NCBI GenBank assembly: GCA_007922195.1
Contig: ML682002.1
Location: 558,001-622,000 of the forward strand
Origin: Podocnemis expansa
Taxonomy: Eukaryota; Chordata; Testudines; Podocnemididae
Length of the DNA: 64,000 bases
Direction of reading: 5' to 3'
The translations under genes were made by a program, and so were the position numbers. Position 1 is the first letter of the stretch, and every line of letters begins with the position of its first letter. Below the pieces are notes generated by a model. That model was not told the origin of the DNA and ran no database searches. It saw nothing but the letters and a program-made list of their open reading frames with translations. Positions 1-12,150 of this stretch are shown here, piece by piece.

Positions 1-1168
1 CAAAGCCGCTCTCAGTCTTTACTTTTTTATATCCAGGTCTGGTGAGATACCAGCCCAGTGAGTCAATAAAACCCATTTATTCCTTTCTGAGTAGACTCAG
101 CATATTGAAAACACTGCTGTACAAATGTTAACTAAATGATATAAAACTCAATGTATGATGCTCAAAAGCCTTCAGGAAATTCAGAAACTTAGGTTGTGAC
201 AGCAACCATAACTGCACCATTATGCATATATACTATAAGTGGATACCTGTTGTTACACAAATATTTTTCTTGTGGCCACACTTTTACTTCACTTACTTGT
301 TTATTCACACTTAGCCATATTTCCTAGTTCCAAACAGTATGCTTACAGCCTTGGGTGGGTTAGCATGAAATTTAATGTTCTTTAATTAATTAAAGCAGGC
401 ATATGCAAAGTATACTGTGCATAGTATTTGCTAATTTTACAATATTTTGCACCATTGTATTATTTTTCCTATTACTACACATGCTGTCGCTATTTATTCC
501 AGATCAAAATGCCTGTTAAGTTATTGTGAAGATTAGTCAGTGCATTCAAGAATAGAGAGATCACTGAACATACCAGTTTGTTTTTAAATACATTGAAAAC
601 TGCAGAAGTAAAATCAAACAATCAGATATACGTGCTATTAAACAAAATTTCTTTGTAGTGGCCAGCATCCAAACCACCTCCATTCTGCCTCTGTACCAAA
701 AAAAAAATAACTACAAAATCCAAAGAAATAAAATATAATTTGTCATACAGCTTTGTCTCAAAAAAAGCATATAAGAATTTTAGTATCTCACATTAATTCA
801 AAGGTACTAAAAAGGATCATTAACTATACACAATCCACCAAATCAAATGTACTTCAATCAAGAGTACTTACATCTATTTATTCTAATAGTTTTGTAATAC
901 CTACTGCCATCCAATTTATTAGCCTTTTTTCCTTTAAAGTGAGCAAAACAGTTCTATGCATCTCTAATAAGGAAAAAACACAGCGGAAGGAAAGCTACTA
1001 TGCAAATTATAGACTAAATACAAACTATTGTACTAAATAATAAAACAACATCCATTTTATTACAATAGGAACTGTTCATGTCATAATGAGACAGGAAGTG
1101 TGTCACTACAGAAAAAGTAATAAGCTATAGTATTAGAGTATCTAAATGTATAATACTAAAGAACTATG
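1..1168. other. unassigned AT-rich sequence
   Basis: No gene or recognisable repeat terminus is visible. An open frame at 753-1040 (95 codons) has no domain-like composition and lies in AT-rich DNA, so it is probably chance. Confidence 0.5.
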
Positions 1169-1177
1169 AGGGCTTAG

Positions 1178-1366
1178 CAAAACAAACAAGGAGTTTAGTG
1201 GCACTTTTAAAGACTAAAATGTATGCATCACATGAGTTTTCATGGGAGAAAATCCCACAAAAGCTCATGCGATAAATAAATTTGTTAGTCTTTAAAAGCG
1301 CCCCTTGACTCCTTTTTTCTTTTGTTGAACTAGACTGACACGGCTACCCCTTTGGAACTTGTCTTA
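1178..1366. mobile_element. palindromic Penelope-like terminal-repeat unit
   Basis: This short inverted repeat is made from two opposed copies of the terminal repeat that ends the PLE at 20.6-21.8 kb. The left arm runs from the AACAAACAAGGAG block through CATGAG and the GGGAGAAAATCCC stem. The right arm reads back out through GCTCATGC, GTTAGTCTTTAAAAG and the GGCTACCCCTTTGGAAC end. A 9-bp repeat AGGGCTTAG flanks it at 1169-1177 and 1367-1375, so it appears to have inserted as a unit. Calling it a PLE terminal repeat is inferred from the coding PLE in this window that carries the same end. Confidence 0.75.
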
Positions 1367-1375
1367 AGGGCTTAG

Positions 1376-4356
1376 GGTCCAGCTCCCATTGGACCCTAGC
1401 CCCTTGGGTTGGGGGTTAAGGAAAGACTATCCATTGACTTCATTCAGTGGAAGCTAGATGAGATCATAACACAAATAAAGGGATTGAGTTCAGGTTGTGT
1501 TCACAGGCACACCTCTTGAAAGTCATTTAGCAAGCTTCACTGGAACACATTTTTTTTTTTCGTTTTTGATTTGTTGCAGATTAGGCTATTAAGAGGTTCT
1601 GGCACCTAGTTACCAAGGAGATAGATGCCTTAGATGTCTGTAAGACAGAGAAATGTTCTTTACTGAGATTGCATAACCATCACTGAGGCCAAGGGTGATC
1701 CTCCCCCTATTCATGAAACTTTAGTCACAATTAAGCAATATATCCACTATACCGCCTCATGTATTTTGTGACCAGTGGACAAGCAAATGCCAGGAAGGAC
1801 ATCTCCAAGAAGAAAACGTTCTAATTTCAAGCATGCACAGTGTTATGAGGAATAACATTAAAAATAACACACACGCATATGGATACACACGCTATACTAT
1901 GAGACCCAAATTGAGTCCAAAATTTGTAGCCTCTAGTAACTGAGATGGTCCGCAGCTCTCTCTGTGGAAAAGAAATGGAAAATCCCTTCCTCAAACTTCA
2001 GTGCAGCCAAGGATCCATTCCATGGTTGTTACACCAGCTTCGTAACTAGCACAACCTCTGCAGCTCTTGTGACCCTGTTCTGTGTGGTCCATGGTACACT
2101 GATCTGTGCAACAGCAAATGCATTTATTCCACCACTTACCTTTCCTGCCCCAAAACAGCATCCACACAGTGAGCTACAATGAAGTTGCATTCCTTGATGT
2201 ACAAGGGATGCACACTCCCTAAGCAGCCTCCTGAAATTCCTCTCCTCTCCCCATCCAGCAATGGAATGAGTTTGGGAGGGATGGGATCCTCCACATGTCT
2301 ATGCATGAAGGGAACTGGGAGGGGTAAAAATGTGTTCCTAGCAGCACTGTGGCACAAATTGTAATCTAATTGGTTAAATTACCTTTTGCTCAGTGATTAC
2401 CACCTTCAAATCAAACTAAATGTAAACAAGTTCAGAGAGCTGCCGTCATGCAAAGGGCAGGAGGTATATTCATTTCGGACCAAAAAAAAAGAAGCTACTG
2501 TGTTTTTTTGCATTTCATGGATGAAACTGTGGGGGAAAACAAGTCTGCATGCCCATCAGAAACCAGGAGATCTCTAGTCTGGTCCAGGAGATTTGTCAGC
2601 TGTCTATGGAACGTCCTCCATTTATACACACAAAATAGAACCGCGTCTCCTCTTAATTCAGGGATACTTTAATTAGATTGAATGGAGGTTTGTTATCAAA
2701 GAGCTATTGGTTACCAGGCTCCACTGCATAGGTACTTTCACTGTCACTTGCAAAATTGTCATAAAAATTTACCAGCCAGGACCCAACATGTATTTGACTA
2801 CCCTTTTCCACAATTATTAGAGGGAAAAATTAAAAGCCTATGGATTCTTTCTTGCATGTCAAAGAAATGCCCTCGGTTTGTAGCTGAAAGGATTTTCAAG
2901 GCTGCTTATGAATCCCACTCCAAAAGAGTTAAACAAATGTGGTATGACGAAAGGGGCATAGGGGAGGAGGCAGTTGGTTAGAATTAATGAAATGTTTTAA
3001 CATTATCATGAGCTAGTGGATTGGATAATTATCCTCCAGTGTTTAGATCTGGTGTAAATCAGGTAGTGTGAGATGCTGGCATTCCTAGGTTATCTTAACC
3101 TTATCTGCCTTCATTGCTCAGTCCCTTAAAAGCCATGACTTCAAAAAAGGCAATTAACCAACCGAGAAAGCATCATGTCGTTTTTTAAAAAGACTGTCTT
3201 CCGACAAGGATCATTTTTCAAAGTGACTTGTAATTCAGGTGCCTCCATTTTTAAGACAACTGGAGCACAGTTTTAAGAAGTGTGGAGCACCTACAAATCC
3301 GGTTCAGATTTCTCATACGGGGCACCCAAAATACGGAAACGCTCACAATTAATGGCTACTTTTGAAAACCTGACCCTTCTTCCACAGAAATCTCTTGTAA
3401 AAAGCTTCAGACTCTTATTACTGGAAGGGATACAACATCACGGGCTGGAGATGGAATTTTTTTTTTTTTTATTCTAGTGTTTTTGCCACCAATATGCAGC
3501 CATTAGAGTGGTACTTTAATTACTGAGCCTGATGGTTATCTGTGTAAAAAGGCCCATAGCACTTTATGTTGCAGGATTTTCCTAAAGAGCATTAAGCAAA
3601 ATTCTACATTTTGCTCAATTGAAATATGGGATATGGTCTCGGCGTAGACCAACAAAAGATGTTTTGTTTAGACACACACAAGTCATAACAGGACCTCATT
3701 TGCAGGAAAGAGGGTGAGTGAGCGTCTTTCTGTTTTTTCCTTAAGGGCCAAATTCTGGAGATGGAATTCATAAACAGGGCCTCCCACTCTCTCAAGAATC
3801 ACCAAAGGCCAAGGGGAAAATCCTTAGCTCCAACTTGCCAGGCTTGTTAACTGCTAACATAGGCCACAAGGTGAGGTAACAGACACATTCTGCTCCTGCC
3901 GCCACCCATGAGTTATTTACACCAGCTTATGCCCTGAAGAATGAGATTTGCCTATCATTATTTTCTTGATTCATACTGCTAAAAATTACTTTAGCCATCA
4001 TAAAATTATCCTGCCCTTTTAAATTACAGCCACAGCGTATGATTAACTTAACTATAAAACTTCAAGGAATTAAGCTAATATGTAGTTTATGGTTAACAAG
4101 GGAGGTGATAGACCTGAAGAGAACCTAATGGTAGCTATGTGCTAAGAGCAATTAAAATACTAACAGATGCATTACGAGAATTGAAGCAGGTGGTCAATAG
4201 TCATTCTTCTTTTAAAAGAATGTTGACAAGAGATATCGGAGTTCCTAAAAATCTACTTTCCATTACGTTTATGCTGTTTGTTTACTTGTATTTCTCTCAG
4301 CCTATACGATGCAATTGGATTACTTGGTTTCATTTCCTCGTTGTCATGTATGAGCT
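1376..4356. other. unassigned sequence
   Basis: I see no exon-like conserved reading and no transposon ends. The open frame at 2682-2981 (99 codons) resembles no family I recognise. A T-run lies near 3459-3470. Confidence 0.45.
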
Positions 4357-4366
4357 CTTAGTTACT

Positions 4367-4569
4367 ATAAAACAAACAAGACGTCTAGTGGAAACTTTCA
4401 AGACTAACAAATTTATTCATTGCATGAGCTTTTTTCGTCAAGCATCTGGTAAAGTGGGATTTTCTCCCAAGAAATCTCATGTGATAAATAAAATTGTTAG
4501 TCTTTAAAAGTGCCACATGACTCCTTGCTTGTTTTGCTGAACTAGACTAACATGGCTACCCCTTTGGAA
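4367..4569. mobile_element. palindromic Penelope-like terminal-repeat unit
   Basis: The left arm is in reverse orientation (AACAAACAAG to GCATGAGCTT). The right arm is in forward orientation (GCATCTGG, GTGGGATTTTCTCCCA, then GTTAGTCTTTAAAAG and GGCTACCCCTTTGGAAC). A 10-bp duplication CTTAGTTACT is present at 4357-4366 and 4570-4579. The CTGANGA block seen in better copies has become CTGGTAA, and the CGAAA block has become AGAAA, so this copy is degraded. Confidence 0.8.
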
Positions 4570-4579
4570 CTTAGTTACT

Positions 4580-5023
4580 GTGCTTGCTTTTGCAATACTG
4601 AACAAATAGTACTTAATCTCTGATCTTTACAGTTTACCGAAAACATCATATAAATAAATATTCTACTCATACTGGCTTTGTAAAAAACTGAAAAATCTAT
4701 TTTTAAAAAATCCTAACCTATTACACTGTGTCTTAATAGAAGGGTGTTAGCACTGACCTCATTCATAGCCATTTTAAACTGCTGCGGCTTCGCTGGAGTT
4801 GCATCGATTTTTGCTTGTGAGAGGCAGACAATTAGGACCTGAGAACTCAGAATAGCAATTCTATTCCCACATGGACTCCTGAATACAACTGAGTGAAATT
4901 TTTTGAATAACTGATTTTTCATTGAAAAATGCATTTAACAAAGTCTGAACTATTTGCTGAATTTGTGTCACATTAGACAAACAGTTCCAGTTGAAAAAAA
5001 AAAATTCAGAAGAGTTGAACCAC
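4580..5023. other. unassigned sequence
   Basis: Nothing recognisable lies between the two palindromic PLE units. Confidence 0.4.
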
Positions 5024-5035
5024 TTCATTTCAGCT

Positions 5036-5254
5036 TCCAAAGGGGTAGCTATGTTTGTCTAGCTTAGCATGTGGCACTTTAAAAGAATAGCAAATTTATT
5101 TATTTCATGAGCTTTTGTGGGAGAAAAGCCCATCTTGTCAGACCCTTTGAAAGCGTCTTCAAAGTGTGTGATGAAATGGGATTTTCTCCCACGAAAGCTC
5201 ATGTGATAAATACATTTGCTATTCTTTTAAAGGGCCACAGGACTCCTTGTTTGT
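5036..5254. mobile_element. palindromic Penelope-like unit with matched arms
   Basis: This is the longest palindromic unit, with both arms nearly complete. A TTCATTTCAGCT / TTCATCTCAACT pair (10 of 12 identical) flanks it at 5024-5035 and 5255-5266. Both arms carry the variant block CTTTAAAAGAATAGCAAAT, where other copies in the window read AGACTAACAAAT. A private variant shared by the two arms suggests one arm was copied from the other, or that the arms were homogenised, rather than two independent insertions meeting. Confidence 0.8.
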
Positions 5255-5418
5255 TTCATCTCAACTGTTTGATTCAAAATGGTATTTCAATTTCAAAATT
5301 GTCCAATAACAATAATAAAAAGGAGGAGGAGGCAGAATACCTAAGTTTGCCCAGCTGAAAGAAATACCAGAAAACATCTCAGTCAGCTGAGAACATCGTA
5401 TGTGATTTAAAATGAAGT

Positions 5419-5478
5419 ATTTCTGAGTGTGTGTTTGTATGTGCGTGTGTGCACATAAACACACACACACTCAGAAAT
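5419..5478. repeat. TG/CA inverted repeat hairpin
   Basis: The left arm ATTTCTGAGTGTGTGTTT (5419-5436) is complementary to the right arm at 5457-5478, which has a slightly longer CA run. The loop is about 20 nt of TG-rich sequence. The match extends beyond the microsatellite into unique ATTTCTGAG / CTCAGAAAT, so this is a real inverted repeat and not only two opposed microsatellites. Confidence 0.75.
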
Positions 5479-6875
5479 ATCTATATATAGGTTAAGGCTC
5501 TGGGCCAACAACTCCATTATTCTCACGGTCCTGTCCTGAGTGGCAGTCATTAACATGTTCAAAAACTAGAGTTTTCATAAGAGTTACTGAACTCTGAATT
5601 GTGTGCTGTCTATACTATGCTGTCAAAACAAAACAACTCCTCTGAAACATGGATTAAAGTTCTGTAGCCAAATTAGGTCACACAGCAGGTTTGCCTGCCC
5701 CTGGCCCATGATGCATCAAAAGAAAAAAATGTATTATTACATATGTACATACGCATTAACAAAATATAAAATATGTATCTACGTATTATAAAACATAAAT
5801 CTGCTTTAACCAGTCTGATTAGAAATCAAACTATGTTTTTCAAATGTGTGACGGCAATATTTGGCCCTTGGCACATTAGCTGGTTATTTTGTAAACTGAT
5901 CAGCCAGAAAAGAGTTTAAACTTCACCCAGTATGATCAGACATAGCTGTTTTGATCATTTAGGTTGTTTTAGTGTCTTTCTTGACGGAGTGATTTTTTTT
6001 CCTTTGCTCTGACAAGCTGTGTTACTACCATACATCAAACTTTATCTGATCTGTACCCCCTTGCCTAAGCAGCGCCTACAGTGCCTATGGGTATCTATGG
6101 TGGAAAATGGTCTGTTTTCCATCAGTTCGGAAGCTGAATTAGTGCAAGCAACATTGTAGGAGCTAATACAGATGGGTCACAGACATTTTTACCATAGTCA
6201 TGAAATCCTGTAGCTGGGAAACAGGTATAACATTCTCTAGTTTAGACAAAGCCTGGAAAATAGTGCTGGGTGTATCCAGTCTGAAGCTACATCTCCGCTA
6301 GGGATCGTAGCTGCGATTCACCCACCAGCACTACTCCACTGAGGACAGTGTACCAGGGAGAAATGGGGGTTGGGGGTGCTCAGGCAATATTCTGTATAAC
6401 AGCTACACACTCCCCTGCCTCCAGCACTGCAGTTTAATTCCTTGCTAAAGGACAGGCCAGAGTTCTGTGTTTTCACCATGTTGCAGAAGCATTACCCCGA
6501 GTTAAATCTCAGGGCAGTGTATGTAAAACCCTCATAAAATGGATGGTAATAGACCTCAGTCAGTTTCAAAGACTGAGTGCCATTTGCTTTTCTAGTAAAT
6601 CAAACATTGCAAGTAGAATAAATATCGAAAATAGTCTCTGGAATACTACAAATTATTTTTTAACAAAAGCTATTTGTGACCCAGGGTCTTTTTGGTGCCA
6701 ACAAGTGGAGGATACTGGCATAGACAGGGGTTACCAGGATATTTTGGGTTTGGTATCTATTTACTATTTTGCCAAAACATATAATGTAAAATCATTTCTG
6801 AAAGACTGTGTCATGCTGGTCATCATGATCACTGCAAGATGTACATATGGCTAACATGTAAAGAGTAATATTTTT

Positions 6876-6900
6876 ACACACACACACACACACACACACA
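6876..6900. repeat. CA dinucleotide microsatellite
   Basis: An uninterrupted CA run of about 25 nt. Confidence 0.95.
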
Positions 6901-8470
6901 GAGGCCTCTGAGTTGGGACTGGTAACCAGAAGGTGTTAAACGAACCCTTTCAGGCAAGGGTGGTTTTATCTTTCTGTCTGGCTATATGTAAATTGAGTAT
7001 TATGTGCTTCTCCATGACTGCCTGTTTACAGACTGAGCAAAATGCTAATCAAAACCTTGCAAAATGCTCTACACTACAGAACAAAACAAGCAGCAGGGAT
7101 GTCCTGTTTGCAAACAAAGACAACAGCATGTTGAAACTGTAACTGGAGGTGAAGAGAAACACCGTGGATCTTTCCACCAAGGAGGCAAGAGGACAATGTG
7201 TCTTGTCTCATGTAAGGAATGTTACAGCCAAGCTTGACTGTAATAAACTGGAAGACTTTTGGGTGACCTTTTGCTCTATTATCTTGGTCCCCAATCTTTT
7301 TGGGTTGCGCCCTTCATCCCCCCCCCCAGCTGCGGCTGAGAAGAGGGCTGTGGTCAGTGATAAGGCTGGGAGCAGAACTGCAGAGGCCAGGCGCTGAATT
7401 GGGAACAGTGGCCAGCAGCTGAGGCTGGGGATCAGGACAGGGCTGGAAGCCAAGGGCTGGGGCTGTAGCAGAGCTCAGGGCCAAGCAGGTCATTATGGCA
7501 CTCCCTGGCCTTGGCCTTGCCATTCCCCTGCTAACATACCTCCATCCTCCTTCGGAGAGCTTGGCTCTATTAAGAAAAGACAATGACCAGTTAAGCAAGG
7601 CTAGGTTCTAGAAAGGACATTAGGATTTTCTTTTATCTGTAAACCAGTTGTTTCCCATATTTCCATCTCCATAGCATTACCTGAATCTCTGCTCTTTGTT
7701 AAATACATTTATTCTGGCTTTTGCTATAAACAGATCCAAGTGCTGTGTATTAAGCAGAGCTGCAACTGGTAAGCTGAGGTGCCCTGTACCTTTGGAAACA
7801 GCTTATCTGTGAATACAGTGAGCGTCTAGCAGACCAGAGTCTGGGCACTTAAGACAGCTTGGGGATTGGAGCAGTCATATCGCTAGTACACACAGACAGA
7901 AAACGGAGGCTGTGTAGGCTCAGAGGGGAGAGCTTGTATGGCTGACAGCTGGTGGAGCTGGGTGCTGACCACTAGATGCGACACTCCAGGACAGGTTGTA
8001 GCAAGGTCCTTTACAAATCTGGGTCCTACTGAGAATAGGAAATCTATCAGAGTTTATGATACAGATTTTTCCTCCTCCTTTGTTTCTCTTACAAACATTC
8101 AGATACAAGGTTTCACCATGATGTTATGTACACTTTAGCTTACCCACATCAAAACACTGCCTCTGATCTTCTCTCATGGATGATTTCTCACTCTTTATAG
8201 GGTGACCACAGTATGTAATGTGGGTCACCTAGACTTCAGAGCTGGAGAAATGGCAGCATTTTAATTCTTTCAGACACTTCAGAACCCTGTCAGCCAACAG
8301 TCCGGAAATCTCCACAGCCAGCAGCTTTCGGGCCCTTGCGTTAGGAGCTGACTGGTCCTCTCACTTGCTGGTGACCTGGGTCCGAAGCCTGTACAGAGTG
8401 GTACGGGGACTGGGATCAGCCTATAAGGTGTCCATTTCCCAGTTCTACAGCTCTCACTCTATAAGGGTCA

Positions 8471-8590
8471 GAAGGGGTAGCCGTGTTAGTCTAGTCCAGA
8501 AAACAAACAAGGATTCTGGTGGCACTTTAAAAGATTAACAAATACATTTATCACATGAGTTTTTGTGGGAGAAAATCCCACTTCGTCACC
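8471..8590 (-). mobile_element. Penelope-like terminal-repeat copy, reverse
   Basis: A single-arm copy reads AGGGGTAGCCGTGTTAGTC, AACAAACAAGGA, GTGGCACTTTAAAAG, then ATCACATGAG and the GGGAGAAAATCCCACTTCGTCA stem block. On the minus strand the core reads TGACGA, stem, CAAAA, so the GAAA is lost to a G-to-A type change. I did not find a clear target duplication. Confidence 0.75.
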
Positions 8591-9371
8591 ATCTTCTCCA
8601 CATATGCCCAGCTAAGAATTCACAAGCCCTCCCCTCTAAGTGCCAGACCATTAGCTCTCTTTAACTGAGACTGAATCCCACCTTAAAACAGTTAGCTGGC
8701 AGATCAGTGTAAATTACACAGGTCCTCTAGTCCATAGGTATAACAAAAGCTCACCACAGCTCTCCCTGCAGGTCCATAAAACACACAGTGGTGGACCAAA
8801 CAGTTTCCAAATGGAAGGCTTTCCTGGCTTCAAAAACAACTACTGAGCAGGGAACTGCCCACCCTGTGGAAATTTCTGTGGGTCTTTCTTGCTGAGTTGC
8901 ACTGCCCTCCTCTCTGCATGTGTGCAAAGACACAGAACATCCAGCTAAGACCTTCTATGCCTCCTCCTCACTGCTTCTCTCACCCAGCACCATCAAACGC
9001 CACAGCAACTTGTATAAAGCATCTAGTTTACCATAGGCATGGTGGAAGCTGTGATGTTGACAAGTTTCAGGTGTTTTTTACCCTCCCAAGTAGATGAGTA
9101 ACTCTCACCTGCATAACTGAAAAGCAAGCTGGATTGACATTTATTGGCAAGAGGATGAAAAATTAGTATTTAAAGAACCCAGTGATTAAGATAATAAAGT
9201 GATGTTAGAGTCATAGGTTTGGCCAAGTTTTGCAGCCCTGCGGCTTCCAATTGTGAAATTTTTGGCTCCTCTCTCACCTCTGAAGCTTAAATATATCTAA
9301 CAACTTAGGTAGCCCGTGTCTCCAGAAAGCTCTGTCCTGCCAGCATGTGGTTTGTGGTCAAACAACTGAGG
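8591..9371. other. unassigned sequence
   Basis: No gene or element ends recognised. Confidence 0.4.
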
Positions 9372-9379
9372 GCTGCTGA

Positions 9380-9593
9380 CAGGGGTGTAGCCAGCCCATT
9401 TTCTGGCCAGGCCCCTGAAAGTGCAGAGTGAGCCCAGCCAAGGGCAGACCTCCATCCCCCAAGGATGGGGAGAGCCACGGTGCCTGCGCCAGCAGTGGCG
9501 TGAACATCAAAGTTCCTGCTGCTGCTGGGGGCTAAAATGGGTGGGCCTCAGGGCCGAGGGGGTAGGCCTGGCCCATCCATGGCCACACCCTAG
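9380..9593. mobile_element. hAT-like miniature element
   Basis: The ends are CAGGGGTGTAGCC at the left and GGCCACACCCTAG at the right, forming a degenerate inverted repeat. The flanks GCTGCTGA (9372-9379) and GCTGATGA (9594-9601) match at 7 of 8 positions, the 8-bp target duplication expected of hAT transposons. The interior is GC-rich and has no transposase. Confidence 0.65.
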
Positions 9594-9601
9594 GCTGATG
9601 A

Positions 9602-11984
9602 TACAATTCCTCCTGTATCCGGCTAAGCTGAAGGTAGAGGAGAATGGATCCCTGCTCTCTGAGGTACAACATGAAGTCCACGCCCTGCTGCCTGGGTCTC
9701 AGCTGTCTGCAGGTATCAACCCAGCACCTCTGCTGCTTGAGATGTCTGGCAAGTCATTTTCAACATCTCAAAGAAGCACAAAATTCCTCCTCTGAGCAAA
9801 GTAAAGCTTTAGCCATACAATCCGATCTCCAGTTTGGGAATGCTGCAGAAATGACTGCACCTCCCAGGACACTATGGAAGTCTCCAGCCATTTTATTGTA
9901 CTCCCAGCGGCCCTTTCCAAATATCCCCCAAGTTATTGCTTCAGAAAGCAATACCAAGAACTGCAGGGACATGATTTAAAGGCCAGCGCACGTCAATATT
10001 TCAGTACAGCACTGTGCGTAGACGACGCAGAACTACAGACAGAAATTGGGCGGTTAGTAATGACAATCTTTCTATCAGCACCCGTGTAGTCCCACTGGTT
10101 TAATTAGCTATGATACAGTTTTCTGGTGCACACAGATCTTTATGGCCTGTATGTCAAAGGTGTATATGCATGCAATGGTTTTTGTGCAGTTGCCTATTAG
10201 GTACAGTCATATACACACAGTAGGGCCAGTTACTTATTTATATATGCCCTCTACATGCACAATAGCACCGACTGCACATGCACTGTTCTGAAAATCAGGC
10301 CTTAAGCAACCAAACATAATACCAAAAATCTTCATAATTCTGATTTTGTTTCCCATAGTTAATGGACCCGAAATTAAAGCTAAAAGGATTGCATTCAGGG
10401 GCAGATCACACTGGAAATTATAGCCCCTTTCCATGGCTTGGTTTTGGAACATTATTTTGAGGCTTTTATTTTGTTTTCTTTGGGTGCAGTTGGTGCTTAG
10501 GAAAACAAAAAGTTTCTAGCTACCCTGAGCTTAGCCTGTGAAAGATTCCCCTACAAACAGCTGATTGGTCTCCCTGCTCCAGGGAGAAGCAGCAAGGAGG
10601 GAGGATAGAAGAAGATCAAAAAGTAACAACTTTTAATGAAGAAAGGGAATTATTTTCAGTCTCAGAAGCTGGAAAGCCAGTAATGGCCTCAGAAAAGGAA
10701 GAGAAAGCTTAGGCTAGAGGAGGTTCTTACTGCTCAGATTCTTTGGGCAGTTTAATAAGTTCCCTAGGGAGGTGTCATAAACACCACCGCGGCTGAGAGC
10801 CAACAACAGATGTAACATTTTAAAGAGGTTTAAAAGTTTTCTCCCTAAAAATTACATAGCATGTTGCAGAAATGTAAAAACTAGTTCCAGTGATGCAGAA
10901 ATTTAACTGAAGGAACACTCAGTCTTTGGGTTTTGTTTTTTTTTTTTTAATATTTGAAGAACACTCCATGCATTTTCCTTCCTCTATTTTTCAGTTACTC
11001 ATTTTAGTCAGACCAGAAACAGAAGTCACAAAATCCTGCCAGAAGAGTAGATATTTTCCTCAAGCGCTTTTGAAAAATTTCTAGTTGACACCCTTTTATG
11101 TAGCAATGTAACAAGTTCAGCTCTAGACTCTCTCCTCATGATTCATATCTGAACTACAAAAGGGTCATTCAGTCCCCATAGCTCATCTAGCCTTTTTCCT
11201 CGCTGCTGAGACTGGATAAGGGTGGAAATGTATGGTGTTTGCGTTTGTGAATTTTTATGGGACTGTCCATCTGACAAGATGTTCCTCACAAGATTCCTTG
11301 TCTGCTTTCTTGGTCAATGGTGTTTGGAGTAGTTCAGAGATTTAGTCAAGCTTTGGAGTACTTATCTGGGTTCAAGTTTTTGAGGTTTCCTCTCCCTAGC
11401 GGATAGTTCTGGGAATTACAAGGGTCGACTGCTTAGCCCAAGATGCTCTATGGTCAGTTTTCTGTGAGCACTGACCTCTAATCACTCTGATGTTCACATC
11501 CTGCGTCTTCTGATGAGGATGACCTCATTTTGGAGTGGATGTGTGCTCTGTACAAAGTGGAAGTAAAGAGAAGATCAAACCAATTTTCACTTCAAATTGG
11601 CATTTGAACCTCACTTTCCAGCAGTAAAAGGCTAGTGTGCTAAATCATGCAACTGCAAAATAGAGATGGGATCAAGAACTTGGAGAACTTGGCTCCAGAT
11701 TTTAATCATTCCCAAAGTTTGAGCAGAGGGATGAAAAGTGTTTGGACTGTAGGTTTGGTTTGTTCCATTATAAAACTCAAAGCCCTTTGTGAATTCCGAA
11801 CGATCTAGGTTCAGAAAAGTTGACAGGTGCTCAGATCTTCTGTTTTGCCTTAGATCTAGTTGTAATAAAAAATTTACAGTGGAAACTAGCCTGACAGTTT
11901 CTTAACAATTGTGCTGTTAATGTGAGGAAGTGCTGTTTAGTGGCTGGAGGACAAGACAGTTCAGATGATCCATACTTACTCCAA
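9602..11984. other. unassigned sequence
   Basis: No coding signal or element terminus is seen. Several frames of 70-110 codons overlap on both strands at 9.6-10.1 kb, as expected for chance frames. Confidence 0.4.
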
Positions 11985-12150
11985 ACTCTCCAGTTGACTT
12001 ACCGTGTGAACTTTGTCAAGTTACGTACACTACATGTCTTGTTTTCCCGAATAAACATATGACCAATTACCTCACAGGGGGCTTAATTTTTTAGAAAGAA
12101 TGCAGATCTTGGGATGAAAGGTGCTATATAAGTGCAGAGGATTATTACGA
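11985..12150 (+). repeat. MIR-like SINE remnant
   Basis: The order of segments resembles an ancient MIR/CORE-SINE. It has a GTGTGAACTTTGTCAAGTTAC block, then TTACCTCACAGGGGGCTTAA, then GATGAAAGGTGCTATATAAG. This is recognised from memory and was not aligned. Confidence 0.6.

Larger units (their letters stand above)
5267..8470. other. unassigned sequence with microsatellites
   Basis: No gene is evident. The stretch includes a TG/CA hairpin (5419-5478) and a CA repeat (6876-6900). A GC-richer patch at about 7283-7500 begins with TGGTCCCCAATC and has hAT-like composition, but I could not find a matching second end or target duplication. Confidence 0.4.

Noticed and set aside
2682..2981. 99-codon frame as a possible small gene
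   Set aside because: No recognisable domain, no start context support and no neighbouring exons seen.
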